Shown: positions 1-9,890 of the stretch, in pieces
How positions within the stretch are numbered: position 1 is the first letter of the stretch
Layout: each line of letters opens with the position of its first letter
Assembly (NCBI RefSeq): GCF_028583425.1
Contig: NC_072790.1
Span: forward strand, 159,954,397 to 160,018,396
Direction of reading: 5' to 3'
Length of the DNA stretch: 64,000 bases
From: Eublepharis macularius
Taxonomy: Eukaryota; Chordata; Lepidosauria; Squamata; Eublepharidae
Notes under the pieces: generated by a model
The model's input: the letters and a program-made list of their open reading frames with translations, nothing else
Database searches by the model: none
Told to the model about the DNA's origin: nothing
Translations under genes and position numbers: made by a program

Positions 1-335
1 CTCCTTTGGACCAGAAAAACTTCTGAATAGCACCAGCGCTTTTCTGCGCATTAGCAGTCAGGTAATCAACATGTCCTTTCATACAACCGGACAACTGAAA
101 TACAACTCCAAGATACCTGTAGCAGCGGACCTGCTCTATGGGAGGAGAGTCAATAAACCAGTTAAACACCCTAGGCTTATTTGCAAATACCATTATTTTA
201 GTCTTAGTATAGTTTATCTCCAAGCAGTTTTGACTGCGGTACTGCAAGAGAGTATGTAAAACTCTCTTGAGGCCATTGGGGTTCCTAGAAAGCAAAACTG
301 CATCATCTGCATAAAGTCTCTTGAAGTAAAATTAT
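1..335 (-). pseudogene. LINE reverse transcriptase fragment (Ingi/Vingi-like)
   Basis: Read on the minus strand, the segment translates without a stop through a YADD reverse-transcriptase motif (LYADDAVLLS, near 290-316). Spacing typical of a LINE palm/thumb follows, with INYTKTKIMVF and YLGVVFQLSG. No start codon is present, and the copy is cut by the window edge, so only the middle of ORF2 is visible. The style matches the endonuclease-type LINE at 43900-46488, and I infer the same family (I-superfamily, possibly Vingi). Assignment to a named family needs a repeat library. Confidence 0.6.
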
Positions 336-571
336 ATCAAACTTCCTTAGGAAATTTATTGTTTCATCATCCCTCAGCCTACTAGTCCATCCCATAACAT
401 TCCAAGACACTAAAGAGATGGTCTGTGAATTAAAATATCCACCATGGTGTGATGAATTATCTAGTCAATCAAAAGAGATCAAATCCAGTTGGTCTGTAGA
501 ATCACTATTCACACATCCATTTCTTGGCACTTCTTCTTTGATGGATTATCATAACTGGAAATTCCTTTTTT

Positions 572-710
572 AAGCCAGGAAAGGTTTAAATGGCTGCTTT
601 TCCCTCCCTCCGTGTCTTCTGCCAATATGTTAAAAAAGCCAGTTTTGCACATGCAAATTAAAGCAGCAGCGAGGGAAAGCAGCAGCAGCAGTTTAACCCT
701 TTCCTGGCTT
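572..710. repeat. Short foldback (inverted repeat)
   Basis: The left arm (AAGCCAGGAAAGGTTTAAA then TGCTTTTCCCTC, 572-606) is complementary to the right arm (671-710), leaving a loop of about 65 bp. A poly-A run follows at 719-730. It looks like a MITE-style element, but I saw no clear target duplication. Confidence 0.55.
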
Positions 711-1334
711 GGCTTTTTTTAAAAAAAAAATGAGAGTGGTACATGTTTTCCCTCAGAACTCTGCCACCAATTGCCTCTCCAGTGGGCAGGGGACAGCTCA
801 ATCAGCAAAAGCAGGGGGGATGGGTTCCAACATTGCAACGTTACTAATCTTGCTCAAAGTAAAAAAAAAAAAAGTATGATGTGAATTGCAAAGCCCCCAA
901 AGCCCAAATCTGTATTGAGGTTTCAAAGCCAGTGTAAAATGAAAAACAAGATGTCAAATCGAAACGGCTTTGGACAGTGTGCAATGTGGGAGCACTATAC
1001 CGAAGCCACTGTGATCAAGGTGAATGCTCATAAATGGTGGTTTAAACTTTAAGTGAAAAGGACAAAACATCCTGTGAGGTGGGTGGGGCTGAGAGAGCTC
1101 TAGAAGAATTATGACTCACCCAAGGTTATCCAGCTGCCTTCACGTGGAGGAGAGGGGAATCAAACCCGGTTGAGAACTTTCCCAATTACACCCTTTTGAT
1201 GTCCAGTCATCCCACCCCCAAGGTTAAATTACCTTCCCTATCCAAACTTCCTGAGTCATCCATCAGCACCAATTTGTTTATTTTGCAATAAGAATCAACA
1301 TTTATCTATTCCTTTGACCCACATCAGAGACTAT

Positions 1335-1742
1335 GAGCCAAAACACACGTTAAGAAATACCTAGGTTCAGCACGTGTTCTCTTACCTCAAGGTTTGCCGG
1401 GATCTGTAGGCGTCCTGGAAGCTTAAAGTTTAGCATTTACAGAGCAGCAGGGAGGGAAATACAGGCGCCTGTATTTCCCTTCCCCTTCCTGCTGCTCTGT
1501 AAATGCCAAACTTTAAGCTTCCAGGATGCCTACAGATCCAAGCAAACTTTGAGGTAAGAGAACAAGTTTAGCAGTTACAGAGCAGCAGAAAGGGGAAGGG
1601 AAATACAGGCGCCTGTATTTCCCTCCCTGCTGCTCTGTAAATGCTAAACTTTAAGCTTCCAGGACGCCTACAGATCCCGGCAAACCTTGAGGTAAGAGAA
1701 CACGTGCTGAACCTAGGTATTTCTTAATGTGTGTTTTGGCTC
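1335..1742. repeat. Long foldback element with two internal perfect palindromes
   Basis: The outer ends GAGCCAAAACACAC and GTGTGTTTTGGCTC are inverted copies, and pairing continues inward for over 100 bp through an AGAGAACACGTGCTGAACC block. The arms are partly triplicated. A 28-bp perfect palindrome (arm AGGGAAATACAGGC) occurs at 1453-1480 and again at 1597-1624. No target duplication is obvious. Most likely a foldback or MITE-type DNA element that has undergone internal duplication. Confidence 0.7.
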
Positions 1743-1859
1743 TTAAAGCTGTATCTCTATCCCTCTGTCACCTCCAATAGACAAATGTTCTGTTTCTTTA
1801 TCACCTCCTGGGGAGAAACACCCCTTTTCTTGTTTTCTCCCAGAGACAACTTTTAAATT

Positions 1860-2215
1860 AGTGTTATTGGGGGCAAGTAGTGCCTTCCTGCCTTATGGTC
1901 TATTTTACAGTATAAATGGACTGGCCTGAGCCCAGTCAAAGCATGCAGCTTTCTGGGATCCAAAAAAGCTGTCACAGAGCCAACCTGAGCATCTCGGCAG
2001 GAATGCTTGGTGTTCCAAGCTGTCCTTCTCAGCAGAAAACACTATTCTTAGACAAGTAACTATTGCCCATTCCTTCTCTCTCTCTAATTTCTTCATTGCC
2101 TTCTTAGAAATCATTGTGAGTGTGCTTTCTTGTAAGCCTTATTTCTTTATCAATAAAGTTCGTTATTATTTTGGAAGAACACCCTCCTAGTTATTTCCTC
2201 TGAGGGTTGGGACCT
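1860..2215 (+). other. LTR-like remnant with TATA box and polyadenylation signal
   Basis: A TATAAAT box (1911-1917) is followed about 240 bp later by AATAAA (2152-2157) and a T-rich stretch, the U3-R-U5 spacing of a retroelement LTR. The exact ends are not visible, and I see no convincing primer-binding site. It could also be a chance arrangement. Confidence 0.3.
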
Positions 2216-2439
2216 CAAAGGTGGAGATCCTGCTTATTGCCCCCTCTTGCTAAGCCTTTCCTTGCCGCTAATTCCCTCACAAAATTTGCAAGGAGAACCA
2301 TTAGGTAACACCCCTTCCAGCCTGATGAAAAATTCTGGAGAATGTGAAAGATTGCTATCTGGGGACGTCCACCTGTCAACTCCTGGACTTACCTGGTCAG
2401 CCCTCCCAAGCAATAGAAGCAGGCGCAACAGGGCCAGGC

Positions 2440-2800
2440 AGAGCTGAACAGTCCCCGGGAAGCCCCTCAGAGGCTTCAGGGGCAGAGGAGGGCCCCAGCA
2501 TGGTGGTGTAGCCATCCTGAGCCCCTGTAGAGGCTGCAAGGGAGACAGAGGCCACAGGGGTGATGGAGGGGCCTGGCACAGTGGTGCAGCCCTCCAGAGG
2601 CCCCACAGAGGCAATGTGGAGGCCTGGCACAGTGACATGGCCCTCTGAAAGCCCTGTAGCAGCCACAGAGGTGGCAAAAGAGCCCGATGCAATGACACGG
2701 CCCTTCAGAAGCTCCACAGAGGCCATGGAAGCAGCAGGGAGGTCTGGTGCGACAGCACAGCCCTCAGAAGGCCCCACAAATTCACAGAGGCAGTGGCTGG
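2440..2800 (+). repeat. Degenerate GC-rich minisatellite, unit about 60 bp
   Basis: The phrase CCTGGCACAGTGGTGCAGCCCTCCAGAGGCCCCACAGAGG recurs in diverged form about five to six times, with spacing of about 60 bp. It keeps long frames open on both strands (for example 2560-2859 plus and 2234-2698 minus), but these are consequences of period and composition. It may be the proline/glycine-rich linker of an old gag gene, since LTR-like segments lie on both sides. That link is inference. Confidence 0.5.
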
Positions 2801-3069
2801 GCCTGGCAAGGAGGCGCAGCCCAGGAGATGGCAGAGAGACACGGCAGGCCCCCATATGAGTGGGGCTGGCCTGAGGGATGCTGATGCTGTGGCAGGGCCC
2901 CAGCCAGGAGGGTGGGCCCCAGCCAGCCCCCCCCTACAGATTGACATTAAAAGACCCAGGAGGGGCTGGTGTGGGGAGAACTCCAAGGGAGCCCCAGGGA
3001 GGCTCACAGGGCTGCTACTCAGATGGGAGGGGGCAGGAGATGCTGCGATTGGACAGAGCCTGGTGGGGA

Positions 3070-3400
3070 GGACCAATAGGATGTCCTATAAAGTGAGCCT
3101 AGCAGGGGTAACCAGTGAGGAGCAGTTGGGGGGCAAGGTGGAGAAGGAGGCTGTAAGGGCGAGACAAGGGCAAGAGAGAAGGAGTCAGCCAACCCAGTAG
3201 GGGGAGAGAGAGTGCGAGGGCTCAGCACTTAGCAGGGCTCAGCACTTAGACCAACCTGGACAGTGCTTCCCCAGGCTCTGACGAGCATGACACAGAGTCT
3301 GACAAATGCATAGTGTATTGTGTTATTTTGGTTGGTTCTTAATAAAACTATTGCATGATTTTTGTTTTTGAGTATTGCTGTGGTCTTTTGGTTTTGACTT
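3070..3400 (+). other. LTR-like promoter and polyadenylation segment
   Basis: CCAAT (3073-3077), TATAAAG (3087-3093) and AATAAA (3341-3346) appear in promoter-to-poly(A) order, followed by a GT/T-rich tail. A 17-bp tandem duplication (GGGCTCAGCACTTAG) sits at 3218-3251. This is the arrangement of an LTR U3-R-U5. The ends are not resolved, and it does not match the LTRs at 9394-9864 or 38241-38658. Confidence 0.35.
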
Positions 3401-3503
3401 TTGGTTTTTGTTGTATTAATTGTTGTATTAATATGCATAGCCCACGCCTATGCAAGCAAGTTTTTACAGAAAATTTTAGATTAAAAAACTTTACAATAAA
3501 GTG

Positions 3504-3539
3504 GCCATGGTCGTATAGTGGTTAGTACTCTGCATTGTG
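3504..3539 (+). pseudogene. tRNA-His 5' half (truncated at the anticodon)
   Basis: From memory of vertebrate tRNA-His(GTG), 33 of 36 bases match from the first acceptor base through the anticodon GTG (3537-3539), and similarity stops exactly there. The D-arm TAGTGGTTA is intact, while the 3' half, T-arm and B box are missing. It is therefore neither a functional tRNA gene nor a normal SINE head. The break point matches a tRNA half made by cleavage in the anticodon loop. Confidence 0.7.
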
Positions 3540-3613
3540 TGGAGTTGTTTTTCATTGCCCCCAGGGCCGGCGCCAGAGGTTTTGGCGCCTGCGGCAGCGT
3601 GCCTTGCGCCTCT

Positions 3614-3654
3614 GCGCGGCGTGATGACGTCATCGCAGACGTCATCACGCGCCG
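3614..3654. promoter_or_regulatory. Palindrome with cAMP-response-element-like sites
   Basis: Two arms around GTGATGACGT and ACGTCATCAC form a near-perfect inverted repeat near the left end of the hAT element. The left arm holds a consensus TGACGTCA (3625-3632) and the right arm a 7-of-8 match (3637-3644). The DNA shows a CREB/ATF-type site; any regulatory activity is untested. Confidence 0.4.
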
Positions 3655-3710
3655 CAGGGGGGCTGGGCGGCACGCCGACCGCCGAAGCTGCGGGCTGCTG
3701 CTGGAGCGGC

Positions 3711-4110
3711 GCGCGGAGGCTGCTCCACGCGCCGCCCCAGCAGCAGCTCATGGCTTCTGCGCTCGGCCGGGGCGGAGGAGTGCGCAGCGGAGCTGAGGTG
3801 GCTGGCTGCAGCAGTAGCTGCAGCCAGCCAGGCAGCCCCGTGCCGCCGCCGCCACATGCCCCAGCCGAGCGCAGAAGCTGCGAACCGGGGCTGGGGAGGC
3901 GCGCGGAGGCTGCTCCGTGCGCCGCCCCAGCAGCAGCTCATGGCTTCTGCGCTCGGCCAGGGCGGAGGAGTGCGCAGCGGAGCTGGCGTGGGCTGGCTAC
4001 AGCTGCTGCTGCAGCCATCCAGCCAGCTCCGTGCCGCCGCCGCCGCACGCCCCAGCTGGGCGCAGAAGCCGCGAGCCGCTGCTTGAGCGGCGCACAGAGG
4101 CTGTGCCCGG
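3711..4110 (+). repeat. GC-rich tandem repeat, period about 190 bp, inside the hAT element
   Basis: GCGCGGAGGCTGCTCC begins units at 3711 and 3901. A diverged third unit begins near 4091 (GCGCACAGAGGCTG). Each full unit contains CAGCAGCAGCTCATGGCTTC and a CCGCCGCC run. The long open frames across this tract on both strands are composition artefacts. Confidence 0.7.
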
Positions 4111-4306
4111 CTGGCGTGTGTGGCGGCGGCGGCGGCAGCAAGGGGCTGGCTGGCTGGCTGCAGCAGTAGCTGAAGGCAGCCCAGTCACTCCAGCTTCGCT
4201 GCGCGCACCTCCACCCCCAACACCCCCTCCAGCGCCCCTCCCGTGCACACGCGCCCGAGGCCACCGCCTACCTGGCCTCCATGGGCACGCCGGCCCTGAT
4301 TGCCCC

Positions 4307-4770
4307 AGAAGGTCAGACCAGAACCAACGTGTTGCAATTAAATCAAAAGAGTTTTCGGCTCAACATTAGTAAGGACTTTCTGACAGTTAGAGCAGTCCCT
4401 CAGTGGAACAGGCTTCCTTGGGAGGTGGTAGGCTCTCCTTCTTTAGAAGTTTTTAAGCAGAGGCCATCTGACAGCAATGCTGATTCTGTGAACCTGGGAA
4501 GATCATGAGAGAGAGGGCAGGAAGGGTTACATCAGTGCTTAGTTCTCATGACCCTTTCTTACATGCCCAGGGTAATGCTGATTACCCCTTTGGGGTCTGA
4601 AAGCAATTTTCTTGAGGCTAGTTTGGCCAGGGATACTGGAGGGCTTTTTACCGTGTTCTGGGCATGAGTCACTGGGAGTGTGCTGGGAGGTATTATGAAT
4701 TTCCTGCATTGTGCAGGGGGTTGGATTAGATGAACCTGGAGATCCCTTCCAACTCTATGATTCTATGATT
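4307..4770 (+). mobile_element. CR1 LINE 3' end
   Basis: It begins with the end of CR1 ORF2 (WNRLPWEVVGSPSLEVFKQR, a typical CR1 C-terminus). It continues through the 3' UTR and finishes with the CR1 octamer tail ATTCTATG (4756-4770). TTCATTGCCCC occurs before the insertion (3551-3561, left of the hAT element) and immediately after it (4770-4780), consistent with a target duplication. Confidence 0.85.
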
Positions 4771-4780
4771 TCATTGCCCC

Positions 4781-5573
4781 TTATAAAAAGCCTGTGGCTT
4801 TGTTGCTTCTGTTGCTTTCTTTTTCACAGATGTCCTCATGAAAAATAAGTGGTGATTTTAGCAAGAGTACATTGCAATTTGTTTGGAAGAAAAGTAACAA
4901 TCTTACTATTGTGACATAGGAGATTCTTTTTTTTGTACAAGGAATACATAATTTTTTTATGAAGAGAGAGTGCAGTTTCTTTTTTATCAGAAAGAAATAT
5001 AAGATGTTATATCAGTGTTCTATGATTGTGCTATTTTTTAAATAACATTGTCAAAACCTGTCTTTATGAAAAGACACTTTTGGGTGTCTATGAGTAAACA
5101 TGGGAGGTGGAGACAATTCAGAAATCCCAATCTTCTCCCGCCAAAACTCCCCCTCCAAGATTCTCTAGTATCTGTTGAGCTACTTTTCATTCCCTCCCCA
5201 CTTTTTTCCTTTAACTGACACACAGGTTGCAGTCAGATGTCCCTTTTCACCAGCAGTAAACAAAATGTGCACAAACCCAGCCTATTGCCATGCCTATTGC
5301 TATTGCCTATTGCTATTGTATGACTCTCTCCATCTTCCCTTTTTGCATAGAGAATCACAGTTAGAAACTAACTTTGGTTATCCATGCTCTTGCAGTGTAA
5401 GCATACAAGTCAACTGGGGTTAGTACCTTCCCCCATTGGGATTCTAATGCTGGATTAAATTCTAGTTTAGAATTCTGTTATACGTGTGGTGAGGGGACAC
5501 ATTCCAGTTAACTCATGTTCCTTTATTTGTCCAGTGCAAGTAGCCAGAGTCTGGGATTCTTTTATTGTACTTT
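4781..5573. other. No feature recognised
   Basis: AT-rich sequence without a supported gene, RNA or recognisable repeat. Short open frames here have no domain content. Confidence 0.5.
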
Positions 5574-5664
5574 CAGTAGAATCCTAGACAGAGTTACTCC
5601 AGTCTAAGCCTATTTAAGTCAATGGACTTAGAGACTGGAGTAACTTTGTATAGGATTGCACTAT
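5574..5664. repeat. 90-bp palindromic repeat (MITE-like), copy 1
   Basis: AATCCTAGACAGAGTTACTCCAGTCTAAG (in two halves) is inverted as CTTAGAGACTGGAGTAACTTTGTATAGGATT, with a 15-bp loop. Related hairpins occur at 30765-30856 and inside 17063-17202, so this is a dispersed family rather than a single inversion. Confidence 0.75.
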
Positions 5665-6039
5665 TTGTATGGGAAAGGAGGTGGAGCTCTGTGGCATGTG
5701 TGTAAGTTAGGCAACAAGCCAGGTTCATGTATATTCAGTTTAATGTTGGTTAAAAGAGATGCTTGAATACAGCTGAAACCACTCTCAACATTCTCTGCTC
5801 CTGGAGTTTATTTAATCTTCATGCCAATCTTTGGGGGTTGGTTAATTTATGTCCCATTTTTCTGCATATCTGGAGATCCTCCAAAGTAGGTAGCAATTCC
5901 TACCATGTCTGTGGGTGGGCCTGTTATGCAACTTTTATCACCCACCTGTCATCATCCACCCAGGAGGCAGCCAATTTACAATTAGACAGAGAGATTATTC
6001 TTGTCATCTAAAGATCAAGGCAACTTATCCACAGAAGAT

Positions 6040-6222
6040 TGAGTTGGCACAAACTGTACTGAAATGGAAGTATAATTTAATGAAGCATATTGATTCTTCA
6101 GATGAACACAGATATGATGGCAGTTTGCAAGATCTGAGCAAGTCAATGATAGGATGTCTTGGAGGTTTTTCATTCATAAGGTTGCCATAGGTCAGAAGTG
6201 ACTTGACAGTACATAATGTACA
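6040..6222 (+). repeat. Interspersed repeat 3' end (LINE-like)
   Basis: A degraded frame with LQDLSKSM precedes GTTGCCATAGGTCAGAAGTG and ACTTGACAGTACATAA, followed by a CA-rich tail. The pattern resembles the 3' end of a squamate LINE whose ORF2 ends in a similar segment. The family is not assigned. Confidence 0.35.
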
Positions 6223-6654
6223 CACACATCAGCAGCAACATGTATAACTCACTTGAGGCATGTCCTATTCTAACAACATAGTGTACTAGGCAGATATACT
6301 TTCGCAGACAAAACTAGGTTTGTGATAACTCAAATAGTTACAGAATAGTGTGTAGACAATTACTTTCCCCCTGTCACTACTCTCCACTGAACCACCCATC
6401 GGTTAGCTGTAAAACTACTTTAACTCCATACAATGTCTGATGCAAATACTATGTTGCTGCTATTTTAGTATTCTAATGTACTGATGTTGTACTGGGCTCT
6501 AGGGGCGTGTACTTGAAAAATTATCATTTTAATTCCATATTGTAATTTCAGGTAGGGCATGTTATCATCTACATTAAATGTCAGAACCTTATTTTTTATA
6601 CTTTTATACTTTATTGGAAAGGCAATATTTGTTAATGAAAATTCCATTTTCATT

Positions 6655-6915
6655 AATGTCAGATTGGATTCTACCCATTATTTCCTATGGGGAGAAATGG
6701 ATTTTCCAGAGTAGATTTTTGTTCACCAAATGGCATCAAAATTTCAATGAACCTAGTCCTCCCTATTAAAGACCGCTCCCCCCAAGTTTTGAGTGAATTG
6801 GGCAATGGGGTCTGATTTTATGCCCCCCCTGAAGAAGGTACCCCTTCATTATTTCCTATGGAGGGAAATGGCAATTTTCTGGACCATTTATTTTTCAATT
6901 AAATGGCATCCCCCA
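6655..6915 (+). repeat. Diverged tandem dimer, period about 170 bp
   Basis: ATTATTTCCTATGG followed by GAAATGG and, about 50 bp later, AAATGGCATC occurs near 6680-6740 and again near 6850-6912. This suggests an old tandem duplication or a dimeric repeat of unknown family. Confidence 0.4.
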
Positions 6916-7778
6916 ACACAACAAATTAAACAACAGTTAAAAGTATATTAATATTAAGTATATTGATAACAAAAAATTCCTCTCCCCCTGCCCACAGGGA
7001 ACACAAATATGTCCCCTTCATAACTAACTCCTCCAGTGGAACAGGACAACCTAACCGCTAGTAATAATCAAAACAAGTCAAATGAGGCTGTAGTCCAGGC
7101 GAGGCTCCAGTGTAGGAGTCCAAGGTCAAGGTCATGGTATGCATATTCCAAGGAAGTTCCAGGCAGGGCCTCTAAAATAATCCAAGGCTTGTTTTTACTG
7201 CCAGAAGTATACAAGGAACAGAGGGAGGGAAATTGATCCACACAATAGCCTGACTGGCCAAGGGTAACTCCCCAGCTCCCTCACTGGTATCAGATTGACT
7301 GGGAGACCTACCTCTCTTTGGCCCTCCCCCTATCTCCCATGAATGCTGCAGAGAACTGAGAACAACCCTTCCAACCCAATTCTAGATTTTTCCAGTTATC
7401 TGATAAAATTTTTGGGAGTTGGGAAACTATTGGGAAGCCTTTTGAGGTGTTGGATATTGCTGACCTTAGCTGATAATAGAAAAATTGGACATTTTATTGG
7501 TTAAATAGTATTCAATTGCGCACCTCTACTGGGCTCTGTCTTCCTGGCACATTCTCAGACCATGGGTTCTTTATAATTGTGCAGGCTGGTCAGTGGAAGA
7601 GAACTGGGCAGGTCAAATGCTTCTGTAGGGGGATTCCCTAGAAATCCAATGTGGGTTCCCCCAATAAAACTAAAAGTTGCACCCATCAAAACTCAAGGCA
7701 AAGCAAGTGGCAAACAAAGTATATGTTTAGTAGTGCAAGTACTCAAAGAAACTGATGCACTTCAGTTTATTCTATATA
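6916..7778. other. No feature recognised
   Basis: The stretch holds no supported coding or RNA feature. The frame at 7577-7858 runs into the Penelope terminal repeat and is not a gene. Confidence 0.5.
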
Positions 7779-8592
7779 TTGTCGAAGACTTTCACGGCCG
7801 GAGAACAATGGTTGTTGCAGATTTTCCAGGCTGTATAGCCGTGGTCTTGGCATTGTAGTTCCTGACGTTTCGCCAGCAGCTGTGGCTGGCATCTTCAGAG
7901 GTGTAGTGCCAAAAGACAGAGATCTCTCAGTGTCACAGTGTGGAAAAGATGTTGGCAGGTCATTTATATCTACTCAGGAGGGGTGGGGTTGGGCTGAGTC
8001 ATCCTGTAAGAGTTTCCCAGGGTCTGGAATGCTAATGGAGGGAGGCTTCACTGTATCCTGAGGAGGTTCTTTTGCATATGGTTTGGTGCTTGATGTGCTA
8101 ATCTTCTCTGCAGGGCTATTGTTGGGTATAGAGTGTTTTGTTAGCTTGGTGTTTTTCAGGACTGGAAACCATGCTCTATTCATTTTTAAAGTCTCTTTTT
8201 TCCTGTTGAAATTGTACTTATGCTTATGAATTTCAATGGCTTCCCTGTGCAGTCTGACAAAGTAGTTGGAAGTGTTGTCAAGTATTTAAGTGTCCTGGAA
8301 TAGGATACTGTGTCCTGTTTGAGTTAGGCTATGTTCAGCCACTGCTGATTTTTCAGGATGGCCAAGTCTGCAGTGTCTTTCATGTTCTTTTATTCTTGTC
8401 TGGATGCTACGCTTTGTGGTCCCGATGTAAACTTGTCCACAGCTGCAGGGTATACGGTATACTCCTGCAGAGGTGAGGGGGTCTCTACTGTCTTTTGCTG
8501 AATGTAGCATCTGTTGTATTTTTTGTATTTTTCAGACCCACCATAAAAATACAACAGATGCTATGTTCAACAAAAGACAATAGAGACCTGCT
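7779..8592 (-). mobile_element. Penelope-like element, copy A (3' part plus small inverted tail)
   Basis: On the minus strand, a GIY-YIG endonuclease frame (8286-8510, with YRIPCSCGQVYIGTTKRS and RIKEHERHC) is followed after a disruption by the C-terminal tail (7974-8183) and the terminal repeat (7779-7960). PLEs encode an RT joined to a GIY-YIG nuclease, and no RT is left here. At 8545-8592 the element turns around: the plus strand repeats the start of the nuclease frame (AAAAATACAACAGATGCTA), giving a head-to-head fold. The reading frame is broken and the copy is 5'-truncated. Confidence 0.85.
7861..7901 (-). ncRNA. Hammerhead-like ribozyme motif in PLE copy A
   Basis: On the minus strand: CCU, CUGAAGA, a 6-bp GC-rich stem-loop, GAAA, CGUC, AGG. 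CUGANGA, GAAA and GUC match the conserved hammerhead core, and CCU/AGG can pair as inner helix I. One unpaired U lies between CUGAAGA and helix II, which is not canonical, so activity is uncertain. Hammerhead motifs are reported from PLE terminal repeats. Confidence 0.5.
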
Positions 8593-9393
8593 CATTTATC
8601 CTGTTTAGGATCCTCACAAAGTCTTTTCACTAATTTTAAAAACCAAAATACAATGAAATAAAACAATGAAACCAGCAGAAAATAAGTCAGTAAAATAAGA
8701 CTAATAAACAACAAAGAAAAATAAAACCATCACCAGTAAGAAACCAATGCTCCACTACCATCACATCTACCCGTCCTTTTTAAATTCCAGAGGTACTTTT
8801 TAAAAAGACAGATTTCCACAGCCAACATCACACAGGCTCCTTGGCTCAGCTTGCTCCATAGTTGTTTCTAAGTTCCAATCAGTCCCTGATCAGTAGGCAT
8901 CTCTTTGTTGCCCAAAAGTGAACATACCAGACCAAATGCTCCCATTCTTTCTAAATCTGATAAGTGCTCTTGTCATACCTTTTAGGAACTGGATCAGCCA
9001 AATACAGTTTTTTAAAATACAAACAATTGTATATTACTATTTTTTTATTTCTAGAGTGACTTGGTTGGATCCAGACAGTGCTCTTGCTCTAACTTGTCTC
9101 CAAAACTGCAGTAGCCCTTTGGGGGGCTTTTGCACATTACCATCCAGTCATCTCACTTCTAGGTTTTCCTAGCTCCAATGATGGTTTTCCCAGACCTGTT
9201 TTGGGGAAAGCGTGGAGGGAAATTTGTGGATATATAAAGAAGTTTTAATTGCAGATCTTGATTGTGGGGAGGGCACTAATTCCATTATTCTGAATGTTCA
9301 GAAGTTAACTTACTGGTTTGGGATTCTGTTTTAGATTTCTTTTGGGGATTCCAGAATTTCAGATCCATTTTTCCATTCCCCTCCACCTAGAAG
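8593..9393. other. No gene; A-rich tail-like tract
   Basis: 8635-8770 is A-rich (repeated AAATAAAAC-type runs) and may be the 3' tail of an inverted LINE or SINE. The rest shows nothing I recognise. Confidence 0.4.
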
Positions 9394-9864
9394 TGTCATG
9401 AGCGGGGAAGGAGAAAGAGAGAGGAAGCTGGCCCAGGTGTCAGACTATGGAATCCCAGTTATCTAGAGTTCATCTCCCCCTTCTGCAAGAAGCACAAGGT
9501 TTCTTGGTTTCAAAAGGTTTATTGGAAGAATGGGCTCAGGATACAGGTGTCCATATTCCAGGGGCTTGAGGCCCTTGGCTGAACGAAAGCTTTGTTGAGA
9601 ATGACACATGAAATGAAAGTAACAACACTTCAAACACCCATTCCCAGTCTCCCCCCTTAGTCCTGTCTGCGAAGGCTTGGGAAGACGAGGACATCAAGGT
9701 CTTTGGCTGGAACGGGCTGATAAGAATTCTTCGCTCCCATGGATATATGTGGCCTGGGCACCACCTGGGCCTAGAGGGAGGAAAACTAAACAACTATAGA
9801 TTATAGCAAAGTAAAATGGCGTAACTCTGGCTAGAGAACTGACAAGCAAACTGACACTCTGACA
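9394..9864 (-). repeat. 3' LTR of gypsy element 1
   Basis: It is bounded by TGTCAGAGTGTCAG at its 5' end (9864, minus strand) and CATGACA at its 3' end (9394), giving TG...CA termini over 471 bp. A purine-rich tract (GGGAGGCAGAA) lies immediately upstream, as at gypsy element 2. A polyadenylation signal CCAATAAACC lies near 9515-9530 on the minus strand. Confidence 0.7.
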
Positions 9865-9890
9865 TTCTGCCTCCCTTAAGACTCCTCCCC

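Larger units (their letters stand above)
3562..4298. mobile_element. Non-autonomous hAT-type DNA transposon
   Basis: The 737-bp GC-rich element starts CAGGGCCGGCG and ends CGCCGGCCCTG (11-bp perfect terminal inverted repeats). It is flanked by an 8-bp duplication ATTGCCCC (3554-3561 and 4299-4306). An 8-bp target duplication and CAGGG termini are hallmarks of the hAT superfamily. There is no transposase; the interior is CpG-rich tandem sequence. It landed exactly in the 5' target duplication of the CR1 fragment that follows. Confidence 0.85.

Noticed and set aside
2234..3228. Several overlapping frames of 70-154 codons on both strands
   Set aside because: They follow from the 60-bp minisatellite and purine-rich tracts. 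No conserved motif.
3504..3539. A functional tRNA-His gene
   Set aside because: The whole 3' half, including T-arm and acceptor partner, is missing.
3537..4169. 210-codon plus-strand open frame and several overlapping frames on both strands
   Set aside because: They arise from the GC-rich 190-bp tandem array inside the hAT element. Frames are open on nearly all phases and no domain is visible.
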